This document shows, one piece after another, positions 41,004 to 50,362 of a stretch of 64,000 nt of DNA (position 1 is its first letter; every line of letters begins with the position of its first letter). Source of the stretch: Lentzea albida. GTDB lineage: Bacteria; Actinomycetota; Actinomycetes; Mycobacteriales; Pseudonocardiaceae. Where the stretch lies: positions 1 to 64,000 of the forward strand of contig NZ_FOFV01000016.1 in NCBI RefSeq assembly GCF_900111005.1, given 5' to 3'. Both the position numbers and the translations under genes were made by a program. A model generated the notes under the pieces. The model worked only from the letters and a program-made list of their open reading frames with translations, ran no database searches and was not told the DNA's origin.

Positions 41004-41786
41004 CTAGCCCAGTGCCTGCAGCAGGGGAGCGCGGTACCGGGCGCGGTCACCGGGCAGTGCGTCGGCGCCCCGGACCATCCACGTGGGCGTGCCCCACGAC
41101 TCCATGCCGTTCGCGCGGACGAACGCGACCACCTCCGGGTCGTGCACGTCGACGCGGACGCTGGGGACACCGGCCGCGCAGTCGGCGATGAGCGCGCACG
41201 CGTCGGCGGGGGTGTCGGCGATGATCGGGCCGATGAGCATCCGCTGGTCCCGGACCTGCCACGTGCCCGCGACGCCGTGGCCGGAGATCCGGATGCTCCC
41301 GTTGGCGAGCAGGAACTCCCACAGGTACGGCCGCGTGATGCCGGTGACCTTCGTGTCGAGCGCGACGACGTCGTCGAGGTCGGCGGCGGTCGCGATATGC
41401 GATATATCAGCCGCCTGCCCCGTGAACGTGCCCGCGTGGATGTCGGTGAACCCGACGGCGTGGAACCCCAGCTGCTCGTAGAGCGGGCGGCCCATGTCCG
41501 TCGCGAACAACGTCGAGACACCCGTATCCAGCACGTGGGACACCAGCCGGCGGGCGTGCCCCTGACGCGCGGCGCGTTCGGCGACCAGCACCATGCTGAT
41601 CGACGCCAGCTCCGGGTAGCGCGTCACGATCGTCGTGCCGACAAGGCCTTCCGAGTCGAACAGGCCCCAGCCCTCGCCGTGCGCGAGGAGGAACTCCCAC
41701 TTCTTCTCCTCCCTCGGCCACGACCGGCTTTCCGCCAGGTCGGAGCACGCGGGGAGGTCGCCCAGTTCCAGTCGTCGCAGTTCCAC
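41004..41786 (-). CDS. GNAT-family acetyltransferase, copy 1
   Basis: A 260-residue protein with an N-terminal GNAT domain (ELRRLELGDLPACSDLAESR; acetyl-CoA loop VAERAARQGHARRLVSH, residues ~70-85) and a second, degenerate domain (~130-258). Substrate unknown. It is a paralogue of the gene upstream, 15 bases away, so the pair is one operon from tandem duplication. An AT-rich repeat (41392-41410) encodes the ADISH segment, where copy 2 reads GVSRE. GTG start. Confidence 0.8.
   Translation of the reverse strand: MELRRLELGDLPACSDLAESRSWPREEKKWEFLLAHGEGWGLFDSEGLVGTTIVTRYPELASISMVLVAERAARQGHARRLVSHVLDTGVSTLFATDMGRPLYEQLGFHAVGFTDIHAGTFTGQAADISHIATAADLDDVVALDTKVTGITRPYLWEFLLANGSIRISGHGVAGTWQVRDQRMLIGPIIADTPADACALIADCAAGVPSVRVDVHDPEVVAFVRANGMESWGTPTWMVRGADALPGDRARYRAPLLQALG
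41392..41410. repeat. AT-rich repeat copy inside GNAT copy 1
   Basis: GCGATATGCGATATATCAG differs by one base from each 19-bp arm of the large palindrome at 58634-58674. It includes the GATATATC octamer (41401-41408). It sits in frame in the acetyltransferase gene in otherwise very GC-rich sequence. Confidence 0.8.
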
Positions 41787-41801
41787 AGCAGGTTCCCCCA
41801 G

Positions 41802-42593
41802 TCATCCGAGTGCGTGCGAGGCGGGCGCGAAGTAGCGCGACCGGTCACCCGGCACGCCCTCGGCCCCCCGCACCATCAACTTGCAGCCACCGCTGCGCTT
41901 CTCGAAACCCCGCCGCAGCAGGAACGCCGCCACGTCGGCGTTGTCGGTGTCGACCCGGACCTCGCCGGCGCCGGCCGCCACGTCCGCGACCAACGCGCAC
42001 GCGGCCTCGGCGGTGGGGGCGATCAGCGGGCCGATCGTCACCCCCGCGGGGTTCGGCCGGGTCGCGACGACGCCGTCGTCCGACATCAGCACGGCGTACG
42101 GCGACGTCGGGTCGAGCAACCGGTCCCACAACGCGGGCCGGGTGTAGCCGCTGACCTCCCGGTCGAGCTCCGCGAGTGCCGGCGCGTCGGCGGGGGTGGC
42201 CTCCCGGGACACGCCGGGGGCGTCGCCGGTCAACACGCCGTGGAAGTCGGCGGTCTCCCCGACGGGGTGAAAGCCGAGCCGCGCGTAGAGCGGCTCACCC
42301 ATCGCCGTCGCGTACAGGACCGACGGACTGATATCCAATATGCTGGACATCAGCCGCGTCCCGATCCCGCGGCGCCCCGCCCAGGACGCGACCAACACCC
42401 CGCTGATCGCCTGCATCTCGGGATAAGGCGTCGTCAGCGCCGTGCCGAGCAGTCCGGACGAGTCGAACGCGCCGTACCCCGGGCCGAGGGCGAGCATCAT
42501 CTCCCACTGCGCGGGCGTCCACGCCCAGCCGCGGTCCGTGATGAGCTTCATGCACTCGGGTACGTCTTCAACACCAAGCCTGCGGATCTCCAC
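41802..42593 (-). CDS. GNAT-family acetyltransferase, copy 2
   Basis: A 263-residue paralogue of copy 1 with the same two-domain plan: EIRRLGVEDVPECMKLITDR, acetyl-CoA loop VASWAGRRGIGTRLMSS and the shared C-terminal GxxxxxxGDRxRYxAP ending. Substrate unknown. The GTG start is 103 bases from the divergent phoH. It also carries a partial AT-rich dyad (CTGATATCC...GGACATCAG, 42328-42353), less conserved than the repeat in copy 1. Confidence 0.8.
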   Translation of the reverse strand: MEIRRLGVEDVPECMKLITDRGWAWTPAQWEMMLALGPGYGAFDSSGLLGTALTTPYPEMQAISGVLVASWAGRRGIGTRLMSSILDISPSVLYATAMGEPLYARLGFHPVGETADFHGVLTGDAPGVSREATPADAPALAELDREVSGYTRPALWDRLLDPTSPYAVLMSDDGVVATRPNPAGVTIGPLIAPTAEAACALVADVAAGAGEVRVDTDNADVAAFLLRRGFEKRSGGCKLMVRGAEGVPGDRSRYFAPASHALG

Positions 42594-42696
42594 GGTTCAC
42601 GAGCACACACGGTGAGCAATCCGGTAGCCACCCATTTTCGGCCGGACTAGCATCGACGGCACCAGATCCGAGCGACAGGAAGCAGGCCGGGGCCAC

Positions 42697-43746
42697 GTGG
42701 CCGACGAAACACAGCAGAGCAACAAGGAAGGTCAGTCCCGGTTCGCCGTGCCGGAAGGTGCGGTGCTCACGCTGCTCGGGTCGCGTGACGAGAACCTCCG
42801 GCTCGCGGAGGAGCTCCTCGAGGCGGACGTGCACGTGCGCGGGAACGAGATCACCTTGTCCGGCGACCCCGCCGACGTGGCCTTCGCCGAGCGCGTCTTC
42901 TCGGAGCTCATCACCCTCGCCGGCCGCGGCCAGCCGATCGACCAGAACAGCGTCCGCCGCATCATCGCGATGCTCAGCGAGACCGACGTCGAGTCGCCCG
43001 CCGAGGTGCTGAGCCTCGACATCGTGAGCCGCCGCGGCCGCACCATCAGGCCGAAGACGCTGAACCAGAAGCACTACGTCGACGCGATCGACAAGAACAC
43101 CATCGTGTTCGGCATCGGTCCCGCCGGCACCGGCAAGACCTACCTCGCCATGGCCAAGGCCGTGCAGGCGCTGCAGTCCAAGCAGGTCAACCGCATCATC
43201 CTCACCCGCCCGGCCGTCGAGGCGGGCGAGCGGCTCGGGTACCTGCCGGGCACGCTGTACGAGAAGATCGACCCGTACCTGCGCCCGCTCTACGACGCGC
43301 TGCACGACATGGTCGACCCGGAGTCGATCCCGCGCCTCACGCAGGCGGGCACGATCGAGGTCGCGCCGCTGGCGTTCATGCGCGGCCGGTCGTTGAACGA
43401 CGCGTTCATCATCCTCGACGAGGCGCAGAACACGACGCCCGAGCAGATGAAGATGTTCCTCACCCGGCTGGGCTTCGGCTCCAAGATGGTGGTGACGGGC
43501 GACACGACCCAGGTCGACCTCCCGGGCGGTCAGCGCAGCGGCCTGCGGGTCGTGCGGGACATCCTCGACGGCGTGGAGGACGTGCACTTCTCGGAGCTGA
43601 CCAGCCAGGACGTGGTGCGCCACCGCCTGGTCGGCGACATCGTCGACGCGTACGACAAGTGGCAGGTCCAGCAGGACGCGATCGACCAGAACGGGCAGCA
43701 CCACGGACCCGGTGCGCGCAGGGGAAACCAGCGGCGGGGACGATAG
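42697..43746 (+). CDS. PhoH family P-loop protein
   Basis: A 349-residue cytosolic ATPase. N-terminal KH-like region (~20-90), Walker [16 protein letters not shown] (~145), [23 protein letters not shown] Walker B and [12 protein letters not shown] motif III. It is linked to RNA metabolism; the gene next to ybeY is conserved widely and the two proteins probably cooperate in rRNA maturation. GTG start. The C-terminal tail is Gln/Gly/Arg-rich. Confidence 0.95.
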   Translation: MADETQQSNKEGQSRFAVPEGAVLTLLGSRDENLRLAEELLEADVHVRGNEITLSGDPADVAFAERVFSELITLAGRGQPIDQNSVRRIIAMLSETDVESPAEVLSLDIVSRRGRTIRPKTLNQKHYVDAIDKNTIVFGIGPAGTGKTYLAMAKAVQALQSKQVNRIILTRPAVEAGERLGYLPGTLYEKIDPYLRPLYDALHDMVDPESIPRLTQAGTIEVAPLAFMRGRSLNDAFIILDEAQNTTPEQMKMFLTRLGFGSKMVVTGDTTQVDLPGGQRSGLRVVRDILDGVEDVHFSELTSQDVVRHRLVGDIVDAYDKWQVQQDAIDQNGQHHGPGARRGNQRRGR

Positions 43747-43751
43747 ACGCC

Positions 43752-44297
43752 GTGAGCATCGAGATCGCCAACGAGTCGGGTGTCGGAGTCGACGAGGGTT
43801 CCATCGTCTCCGCCGCCCGCTTCGCGCTGGACCGCATGGGCGTGAGCCCGCTGGCCGAGCTGTCCGTCCTGCTCGTGGAGCTGGACGTGATGGCGGACCT
43901 GCACGAGCGCTGGATGGACCTGCCGGGTCCGACGGACGTCATGGCCTTCCCCATGGACGAGCTGGACTCCGCGCGCCGTCCCGACGCGGCGGGGCTCGGG
44001 CCCGCGCTGCTCGGGGACATCGTGCTGTGCCCCGCGTTCGCCAAGGACCAGGCCAAGAAGGCGGGCCACAGCCTGCTGGACGAGCTGCACCTGCTGACCG
44101 TGCACGGCGTGCTGCACCTGCTGGGCTACGACCACGCGGAGCCCGCCGAGGAACGTGAGATGTTCACGTTGCAGAACCGCATCCTCGCCGACTTCCGCAC
44201 CGCGCGGGACGAGGCCGAGCGGGCCGCTCACCAGCGCAGCACCGACGACAAGGTGCTCGGCGCGGTCGGCCTGGACGAGAAGAACGAAGAAGCCTGA
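43752..44297 (+). CDS. ybeY: Endoribonuclease YbeY
   Basis: A 181-residue zinc metalloprotein for 16S rRNA 3' maturation and ribosome quality control. The motif [11 protein letters not shown] provides the three His ligands. [12 protein letters not shown] is also conserved. The C-terminal ~20 residues are an extra charged tail. The GTG start is 5 bases after phoH, and the corC-like gene follows 5 bases later. Confidence 0.95.
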   Translation: MSIEIANESGVGVDEGSIVSAARFALDRMGVSPLAELSVLLVELDVMADLHERWMDLPGPTDVMAFPMDELDSARRPDAAGLGPALLGDIVLCPAFAKDQAKKAGHSLLDELHLLTVHGVLHLLGYDHAEPAEEREMFTLQNRILADFRTARDEAERAAHQRSTDDKVLGAVGLDEKNEEA

Positions 44298-44302
44298 CGC
44301 CG

Positions 44303-45592
44303 ATGAGCGCGAACCCTGCCAGTGTGATCGTGCTGGCCGTTGTGCTCGTGCTTGCCGCCGGCCTGTTCGCGTGTGTGGATGCCGCTCTCGGCACCGTGTC
44401 ACGCGCACGGGTGGAGTCCCTGCAACGGCAGGGGCGCTGGGGCACCGGGCAGTTGCTGCAGGTCCTCAACGACCGGCCGCGGCACGTCAACCTGTTGCTG
44501 CTGCTGCGCCTCGCGTGCGAGATGTCGGCGGCGGTGCTGGTCACGACGGTGTTCCTGGACTACGTGGAGCAGGACTGGGTCGCCGTCCTGTACTCGTGCC
44601 TGAGCATGCTCGTCGTGTCGTATGTCCTCGTCGGCGTCGGACCGCGCACCCTCGGCCGTCAGCACCCGTACGCCGTGAGCCTGCTCGCCGCGGGCACGGT
44701 CCGGCAGCTCGGGCGGGTGCTCGGGCCGTTGAGCAAGCTGCTGATCCTCGTCGGCAACGCCATCACGCCCGGCAAGGGCTTCCGCGAGGGTCCGTTCAGC
44801 TCCGAGGTCGAGCTGCGCGAGCTGGTCGACATGGCGCAGGAACGCGGCGTCGTGGACGAGGGCGAGCGGGAGATGATCCACTCGGTCTTCGAGCTGGGCG
44901 ACACGATCACGCGCGAGATCATGGTGCCGCGCACCGAGATCGTGTGGATCGAGCAGTCGAAGTCGCTGCGGCAGGCGCTCGCGCTGTCGTTGCGCACGGG
45001 CTACACGCGCGTGCCGGTGATCGGCGAGAGCGTGGACGACGTGCTCGGCGTGGTGAACCTCAAGGACATGATGCGGGCCACGCTCGCCGAGGACGAGGAC
45101 CCGAAGACCGTCTCCGAGCTGATGCGGCCGATGAGCTTCATCCCGGACTCGAAGCCCATCGCGGACCTGCTGCGCGAGATGCAGGTGTCGCGCCGGCACA
45201 TGGCGATCGTCGTGGACGAGTACGGCGGCACCGCGGGCCTGCTGACCATCGAGGACATCCTCGAGGAGATCGTCGGCGAGATCACCGACGAGTCCGACAC
45301 CGACGACCGCCCGCCGGTCGAACATCTGGACGACGGCGCGGTGCGGGTCAGCGCGCGCCTGCCGGTGGACGACCTGGACGCGTTGTTCGGCACCGAGCTC
45401 GACGACCACGAGGTGGAGACCGTCGGCGGCCTGCTCGCGCAACGGCTCGGGCGCGTCCCGCTGCCCGGCACCGAGGCCGAGATCGCGGGCCTGCGCATGC
45501 GGGCGGAGGGCGGCAAGGACGAGCGCGGCCGCATCCGCGTGACGACCGTGCTCGTGCGTCCCGTGCAGAAGGAGACAGAAGAAGATGACTGA
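44303..45592 (+). CDS. Hemolysin C/CorC family membrane protein (DUF21-CBS)
   Basis: A 429-residue membrane protein: DUF21 domain with three to four helices (residues ~1-150), paired CBS domains (~205-325; EIMVPRTEIVWI and MAIVVDEYGGTAGLLTIEDILEEIVGEI) and a C-terminal CorC/HlyC transporter-associated domain (~340-420). The family takes part in Mg2+/Co2+ handling. It overlaps the next gene by 8 bases. Confidence 0.93.
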   Translation: MSANPASVIVLAVVLVLAAGLFACVDAALGTVSRARVESLQRQGRWGTGQLLQVLNDRPRHVNLLLLLRLACEMSAAVLVTTVFLDYVEQDWVAVLYSCLSMLVVSYVLVGVGPRTLGRQHPYAVSLLAAGTVRQLGRVLGPLSKLLILVGNAITPGKGFREGPFSSEVELRELVDMAQERGVVDEGEREMIHSVFELGDTITREIMVPRTEIVWIEQSKSLRQALALSLRTGYTRVPVIGESVDDVLGVVNLKDMMRATLAEDEDPKTVSELMRPMSFIPDSKPIADLLREMQVSRRHMAIVVDEYGGTAGLLTIEDILEEIVGEITDESDTDDRPPVEHLDDGAVRVSARLPVDDLDALFGTELDDHEVETVGGLLAQRLGRVPLPGTEAEIAGLRMRAEGGKDERGRIRVTTVLVRPVQKETEEDD

Positions 45593-45917
45593 CATCGATC
45601 CCGAGGACGCCAAGCTCGTGACGCTCGCACGGTCCGTGCGCGCGCGTAACGGCGCCGCGGAGGGTGCGGCCGTGCGCGACCTCGACGGCCGCACGTACAA
45701 CGCGTCCACGGTCGCGTTGCCCTCGTTGAAGCTGACGGCGCTGCAGGCCGCGGTGGCCGCGGCGGTGTCGAGCGGCGCCGAGGGCCTGGAGGCGGCGGTG
45801 GTCGTCACCGAGGCGAACCTGGTGGACGCGGAGTCGCTGGCGGCCGTGCGGGACCTCACGGCGACCGGCCCGGTGCACCTCGCGAACACCGCGGGTGAGG
45901 TTCGCGAGCAGCTCTGA
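45585..45917 (+). CDS. Cytidine deaminase-like protein lacking zinc ligands
   Basis: A 110-residue protein aligned by its start (DAKLVTLARSVRARNGAAEGAAVRDLDGRTY) with cytidine deaminases and found at the usual cdd place before era. The catalytic HAE motif is replaced by LKLTALQAAV, and the PCxxC motif is absent. It is therefore probably not a deaminase but a structural or regulatory derivative. ATG 45585 lies inside the upstream gene. Confidence 0.8.
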   Translation: MTDIDPEDAKLVTLARSVRARNGAAEGAAVRDLDGRTYNASTVALPSLKLTALQAAVAAAVSSGAEGLEAAVVVTEANLVDAESLAAVRDLTATGPVHLANTAGEVREQL

Positions 45918-45960
45918 GGGCCCCCGAACGGCCAAAACCGGCTAGAGGGACAATGGACTG

Positions 45961-46857
45961 ATGGATGGTTACCGCTCCGGGTTCGCGTGCTTCGTCGGCC
46001 GCCCGAACGCAGGGAAGTCGACGCTGACGAACGCTCTGGTGGGCACGAAGGTCGCCATCACGTCCAGCAAGCCGCAGACCACCCGCCACACGATCCGCGG
46101 CATCGTGCACCGCGAGGACGGCCAGCTCGTGCTGGTCGACACGCCCGGTCTGCACCGGCCGCGCACGCTGCTCGGCCAGCGCCTGAACGACCTGGTGCGC
46201 GAGACGTGGTCGGAGGTCGACGTCGTCGGGTTCTGCGTGCCCGCGGACCAGAAGGTCGGCCCCGGTGACAAGTTCATCGCCGCCGAACTGGAGAAGGTCG
46301 CCAAGCGCACGCCCGTGATCGGCATCGTCACCAAGACGGACCTGGTGTCGCAGCAGCAGGTGATGGAGCAGCTGCTCGCGTTGCAGAAGGTCATGGAGTT
46401 CGCGGAGATCATCCCGGTCTCCGCGGTCGACGGGTTCCAGGTCGACAAGCTGAGCGACCTGCTGCTGCAGAAGCTCCCCGAGGGCCCGCAGCTGTTCCCG
46501 GACGGCGACCTGACCGACGAGCCCGAGCAGACGCTGGTCGCCGAGCTCATCCGCGAGGCCGCGCTGGAAGGCGTGCGCGACGAGTTGCCGCACTCCATCG
46601 CCGTGGTGGTGGAGGAGATGGCACCGCGCGAGGGCCGTGACGACCTGATCGACATCCACGCGTTCGTGTTCGTGGAGCGGCCGTCGCAGAAGGCGATCAT
46701 CCTGGGCCACCGGGGTGAGCGGCTCAAGCAGGTCGGCATGGCGGCGCGCAAGCAGATCGAGCGGCTGCTGGGCAGCAGGGTCTACCTGGACCTGCACATC
46801 AAGATCGCCAAGGACTGGCAGCGCGACCCGAAGCAGCTGCGCCGCCTGGGGTTCTAG
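45961..46857 (+). CDS. era: GTPase Era
   Basis: A 298-residue ribosome-assembly GTPase: G1 GRPNAGKSTLTNAL, G3 DTPGLHRPRT, G4 TKTDLV, and a C-terminal KH domain with IDIHAFVFVERPSQKAIILGHRGERLKQVG. It binds the 3' end of 16S rRNA. It lies between the cdd-like gene and recO, the conserved order. Confidence 0.97.
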   Translation: MDGYRSGFACFVGRPNAGKSTLTNALVGTKVAITSSKPQTTRHTIRGIVHREDGQLVLVDTPGLHRPRTLLGQRLNDLVRETWSEVDVVGFCVPADQKVGPGDKFIAAELEKVAKRTPVIGIVTKTDLVSQQQVMEQLLALQKVMEFAEIIPVSAVDGFQVDKLSDLLLQKLPEGPQLFPDGDLTDEPEQTLVAELIREAALEGVRDELPHSIAVVVEEMAPREGRDDLIDIHAFVFVERPSQKAIILGHRGERLKQVGMAARKQIERLLGSRVYLDLHIKIAKDWQRDPKQLRRLGF

Positions 46858-46871
46858 ATGGCGGCACTCTG

Positions 46872-47624
46872 ATGGCGAACCTGTACCGCGACACCGGGGT
46901 CGTGCTCCGCGTGCAGAAGCTCGGTGAAGCGGACCGGATCATCACCTTCCTGACGCAACGGCACGGCAAGCTCCGCGCCGTGGCCAAGGGCGTGCGCAAG
47001 ACGACGTCGAAGTTCGGCGCCCGGCTCGAGCCGTTCTGCCACGTCGACGTGCAGTTCTACCCCGGCCGGACGCTCGACATCATCACGCAGGTGCAGACGC
47101 TGGACGCGTTCGGCGTGGGGATCGTGAACGACTACCAGCGGTACACGGCGGCGTGTGCGATCGCCGAGACCGCGGACCGGCTCACGGCCGAAGAGGGCGA
47201 ACCGGTCCTGCGGCTCTACATGCTCGTGGCCGGGGCGTTGAAGGCGTTGTCGACGGGGGAGCGCGACCCGTCGCTGCTGCTCGACGCGTTCCTCATGCGT
47301 GCGATGGCGTTCGCCGGGTGGGCGCCCGCGGTGAACGAGTGCGCGAAGTGCGGTGACCCCGGTCCGCACCGGGCGTTCAGCATCCAGGCGGGGGGCTCGT
47401 GCTGCCCGAACTGCCGTCCCGCCGGGTCGTCGTCGCCGTCGCAGGACACGCTGACGTTGCTCTCGGCGTTGCTGCACGGGCAGTGGACCGTGGTGGACGA
47501 GATCCCGCACATCGCCCGCCGGGACGCGAGTGGCCTGGTCGCGGCGCATCTGCAGTGGCACCTCGAACGGCAGCTGCGTTCGTTGCCGTTGGTCGAGCGA
47601 AAGGCGCAGCCGGCGGACGGCTAA
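46872..47624 (+). CDS. recO: DNA repair protein RecO
   Basis: A 250-residue recombination mediator with an N-terminal OB fold ([23 protein letters not shown]) and a zinc finger (CAKCG...CCPNC, residues ~157-178). It helps RecR load RecA on SSB-coated single strands. The stop overlaps the first possible ATG of uppS (TAATG). Confidence 0.95.
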   Translation: MANLYRDTGVVLRVQKLGEADRIITFLTQRHGKLRAVAKGVRKTTSKFGARLEPFCHVDVQFYPGRTLDIITQVQTLDAFGVGIVNDYQRYTAACAIAETADRLTAEEGEPVLRLYMLVAGALKALSTGERDPSLLLDAFLMRAMAFAGWAPAVNECAKCGDPGPHRAFSIQAGGSCCPNCRPAGSSSPSQDTLTLLSALLHGQWTVVDEIPHIARRDASGLVAAHLQWHLERQLRSLPLVERKAQPADG

Positions 47625-48499
47625 TGTGGCGTCCACCCGACAACGGTTTTCGCCCCGAGAGGATGCCTGGTCCCATGCTGCGTCGCCGCCGCTCTGAGCG
47701 TGAGAAGCGCGTTCCGCGCCCGCCGGAGCCGCACCCGTCCGGTGCGACGCCCCCGGACATCCCGGCCGACCTGGTGCCCCAGCACATCGCGATCGTGATG
47801 GACGGCAACGGCCGTTGGGCGAACCAGCGCGGGCTGTCGCGGGTCGAGGGCCACAAGCGCGGTGAGCAGGTCGTGCTCGACGTCGCGAAGGGCTCCATCG
47901 AGCTGGGCGTGAAGTGGTTGTCCCTCTACGCCTTCTCCACGGAGAACTGGAAGCGCAGCCCCGAAGAGGTCCGCTTCCTGATGAACTTCAACCGCGACGT
48001 GATCGCGCGCCGCACCGACGAGCTCGACGAGATGGGCGTCCGCATCCACTGGGCCGGCCGTTCGCCGAAGCTCTGGGGCAGCGTCATCAAGCAGCTGCAG
48101 GAGGCCGAGGTCCGCACGGCGGAGAACGACGTGCTGAACCTCGTCATGTGCGTGAACTACGGCGGCCGCGCGGAGATCGGTGACGCCGCCCGCGAGGTCG
48201 CGCGCCTGGTCGCCGCCGGGAAGATCAACCCGGACAAGGTCGACGAGCGCACGCTGGCGAAGCACATGTACAAGCCGGAGATGCCCGACGTCGACCTGTT
48301 CATCAGGCCGTCCGGTGAGCAGCGGATCTCGAACTTCCTGCTGTGGCAGTCCGCGTACGCCGAGATGGTCTACCAGGACATCCTGTGGCCCGACTTCGAC
48401 CGCCGCGACCTGTGGCGCGCCTGCGAGAAGTTCGCGGGCCGCGACCGGCGTTTCGGTGGCGCCGTCGACAAGCCCGGTGAGGAGGTGGTGTCGTCGTGA
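47624..48499 (+). CDS. uppS: Isoprenyl transferase (cis-prenyl diphosphate synthase, UppS)
   Basis: A 291-residue cis-prenyltransferase that makes the polyprenyl-diphosphate carrier for peptidoglycan. Motifs: [52 protein letters not shown], and the terminal [13 protein letters not shown] 47624 gives the longest form; 47663 and 47675 are alternatives, and GAGAGG at 47657 suits 47675 best. The N-terminal ~45 residues are basic and not conserved. Confidence 0.93.
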   Translation: MWRPPDNGFRPERMPGPMLRRRRSEREKRVPRPPEPHPSGATPPDIPADLVPQHIAIVMDGNGRWANQRGLSRVEGHKRGEQVVLDVAKGSIELGVKWLSLYAFSTENWKRSPEEVRFLMNFNRDVIARRTDELDEMGVRIHWAGRSPKLWGSVIKQLQEAEVRTAENDVLNLVMCVNYGGRAEIGDAAREVARLVAAGKINPDKVDERTLAKHMYKPEMPDVDLFIRPSGEQRISNFLLWQSAYAEMVYQDILWPDFDRRDLWRACEKFAGRDRRFGGAVDKPGEEVVSS

Positions 48500-48897
48500 A
48501 CGCGAGCGGTGAGGCCCTGGAGGCCGCGCGCAAGGCGTTGGAGCTGTTCCACGACGTGTCCGTGGACGACGACGGCGCGCTGAGCTTCCGCCACGGCGAC
48601 GTGCCGTGCGCGGTGCAGGGCATGGAGCTGGCCGAAGGGCTGACCGTGCTCTCGCTGACCGTCGTGGTCGCGTGGGACCTGCCCGGCGACGCGGCCGTGT
48701 GGGTCGCCGAACGCGCCGGTCAGGGCCTGTTCGGCACGCTCGGCGTCATCGCGAGCGAACGCGGTGGCACGGACGTGATGCTGCGCTACGCGTTCCCGGC
48801 GGACGGCCTCAAGCCCGAACCCCTGAGCACGCTGCTCATGTTGGTCGTCTCGACCGCGTCGCAGGTGCGCGGCGAGCTCCTCTCCCGCTTTTCTTGA
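48496..48897 (+). CDS. YbjN-like small protein, function unknown
   Basis: A 133-residue protein with the alternating beta/alpha pattern of YbjN or type III-chaperone-like folds ([31 protein letters not shown] ... [17 protein letters not shown], in part). No catalytic motif. The GTG overlaps the uppS stop (GTGA). It may act as a peptide-binding chaperone; this is inferred from the fold only. Confidence 0.55.
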   Translation: MNASGEALEAARKALELFHDVSVDDDGALSFRHGDVPCAVQGMELAEGLTVLSLTVVVAWDLPGDAAVWVAERAGQGLFGTLGVIASERGGTDVMLRYAFPADGLKPEPLSTLLMLVVSTASQVRGELLSRFS

Positions 48898-48911
48898 GAA
48901 AGGACCCCTCG

Positions 48912-49355
48912 ATGGGTGGCGTGATCATTTACGAGCCGGAAGAGGACGCGGACGTCAACGAGTTCCCCTGGACCGTCACGTTCGAGCCCTCGGGCGGCGA
49001 CGACTGGGATTCGTTCATCTGCGGCCCGTACGAGCGCGACCACGCCGTGGCGCTGGCCGAGGCCGTGGCGCTCGACGACGCCGAGGGCGGTGTGCTGGCC
49101 ATCGTGAAGCCGATGCTGCCGGCGCTGTCGGCCGAGGACGTCTCCGCCACCATCGAGGAGCTCCGCGAGGCCGCCCTCGAGGAGGAGGCCGAGGCCGAAG
49201 AGGGCGTCAACGGCACGCCCGTCGACTTCGACGACGAGGACGACCTCGAAGAGGAAGAGGCCGAGTTCGAGGAGCCGCCGTCTCCCGAGGAGATCCGCGA
49301 GGGCATGGCGCGCCAGTACCGCCGCCTGCTGGACCTGGACGCGGACGCGGAATGA
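48912..49355 (+). CDS. Acidic protein of unknown function
   Basis: A 147-residue protein. The N-terminal ~80 residues are compact (MGGVIIYEPEEDADVNEFPW; YERDHAVALAEAVALDD) and the rest is a very acidic, probably disordered segment rich in Glu and Asp (~residues 90-125). Shine-Dalgarno GAAAGGA upstream. It overlaps the permease start by 4 bases (ATGA), so it may be linked to the metal-transport genes that follow. Acidic stretches could bind metal ions. Confidence 0.6.
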   Translation: MGGVIIYEPEEDADVNEFPWTVTFEPSGGDDWDSFICGPYERDHAVALAEAVALDDAEGGVLAIVKPMLPALSAEDVSATIEELREAALEEEAEAEEGVNGTPVDFDDEDDLEEEEAEFEEPPSPEEIREGMARQYRRLLDLDADAE

Positions 49356-50362
49356 CGATCACCGGCGAGATCCGCTCGCCGAAGCGGCGCTCCGGCCCGC
49401 CTCGGCTGAAGATCACGTCGTTGGAGGTGCTGTGCGGGATCCTCGTTCTCGCACTGCTCTTCCAATCGAGGCTCGTCGAGCTGCTCGACGTGCCCAAGCT
49501 GCGCACGGCCTCGACGGTGTTCGTGGCGATCTGCGTGCAGGCGATGCCGTTCCTGGTGCTCGGCGTGCTGATCTCGGGCGCCATCGCGGCGTTCGTGCCG
49601 GCGTCGGCCCTGCGCAGGCTGCTGCCGTCGAAGACCGCGCTGGCCGTGCCCGTGGCCGGAGTCGCGGGTGTGGCCCTGCCGGGCTGTGAGTGCGCCTCGG
49701 TGCCGGTCGCGCGGCGGCTGATGCAGCAGGGCGTCGCCCCGGCCGTGGCGCTGACGTTCCTGCTGGCTGCTCCCGCCGTGAACCCGATCGTGCTGGTGTC
49801 GACCGCGGTGGCGTTCAACGACACCCCGATGATGGTCGTCGCCCGGTTCGTCGGCTCGCTGCTGACCGCGATGGTCATGGGCTGGCTGTGGGTGCGCTTC
49901 GGCAAGATGGAGTGGATCGCCGAACGCGCGCTGGCGCGCATGGGCGACCACTCCGGGCAGAACAAATGGGCCGTGTTCGCCGAAAGCGCGCGGCACGACC
50001 TCGTCGACGCCGGCGGGTTCCTGGTGCTGGGCGGGCTGTTCGCGGCCGCGTTCAAGACGTTCGTGCCGGTCGCGTGGATGCAGACGCTCGGCGGCCAGAT
50101 CGTCCTCGGCGTGATCGTGATGGCGTTCCTCGCGGTGATCCTCGCGCTGTGCTCGGAGGCCGACGCGTTCGTCGCGGTGGCGTTCTCCGCGCTGCCCCTG
50201 TTGCCGCGCCTGGTGTTCCTGGTCGTCGGCCCGGCCGTCGACGTGAAGCTGATCGCGCTGCAGGCCGGTGCGTTCGGCAAGTCCTTCGCCTTCCGCTTCG
50301 CACCCGCTACGTTCGTGGTGGCGATCCTGTGCGCCGTCGTGTCGGGAGTGGTGCTGTTGTGA
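49352..50362 (+). CDS. Permease of the DUF318/ArsP-like family
   Basis: A 336-residue membrane protein with about eight helices. Family marks: FVAICVQAMPFLVLGVLISGAIA, a Cys-containing loop VALPGCECASVPVARRLMQQG, FLLAAPAVNPIV and LCSEADAFVAVAF. Relatives export organoarsenicals or are of unknown substrate. Here the downstream partner is TIGR03943-like and the convergent genes are Zur and SmtB-like, so a zinc-related role is likely. ATG overlaps the acidic-protein stop. Confidence 0.85.
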   Translation: MTITGEIRSPKRRSGPPRLKITSLEVLCGILVLALLFQSRLVELLDVPKLRTASTVFVAICVQAMPFLVLGVLISGAIAAFVPASALRRLLPSKTALAVPVAGVAGVALPGCECASVPVARRLMQQGVAPAVALTFLLAAPAVNPIVLVSTAVAFNDTPMMVVARFVGSLLTAMVMGWLWVRFGKMEWIAERALARMGDHSGQNKWAVFAESARHDLVDAGGFLVLGGLFAAAFKTFVPVAWMQTLGGQIVLGVIVMAFLAVILALCSEADAFVAVAFSALPLLPRLVFLVVGPAVDVKLIALQAGAFGKSFAFRFAPATFVVAILCAVVSGVVLL

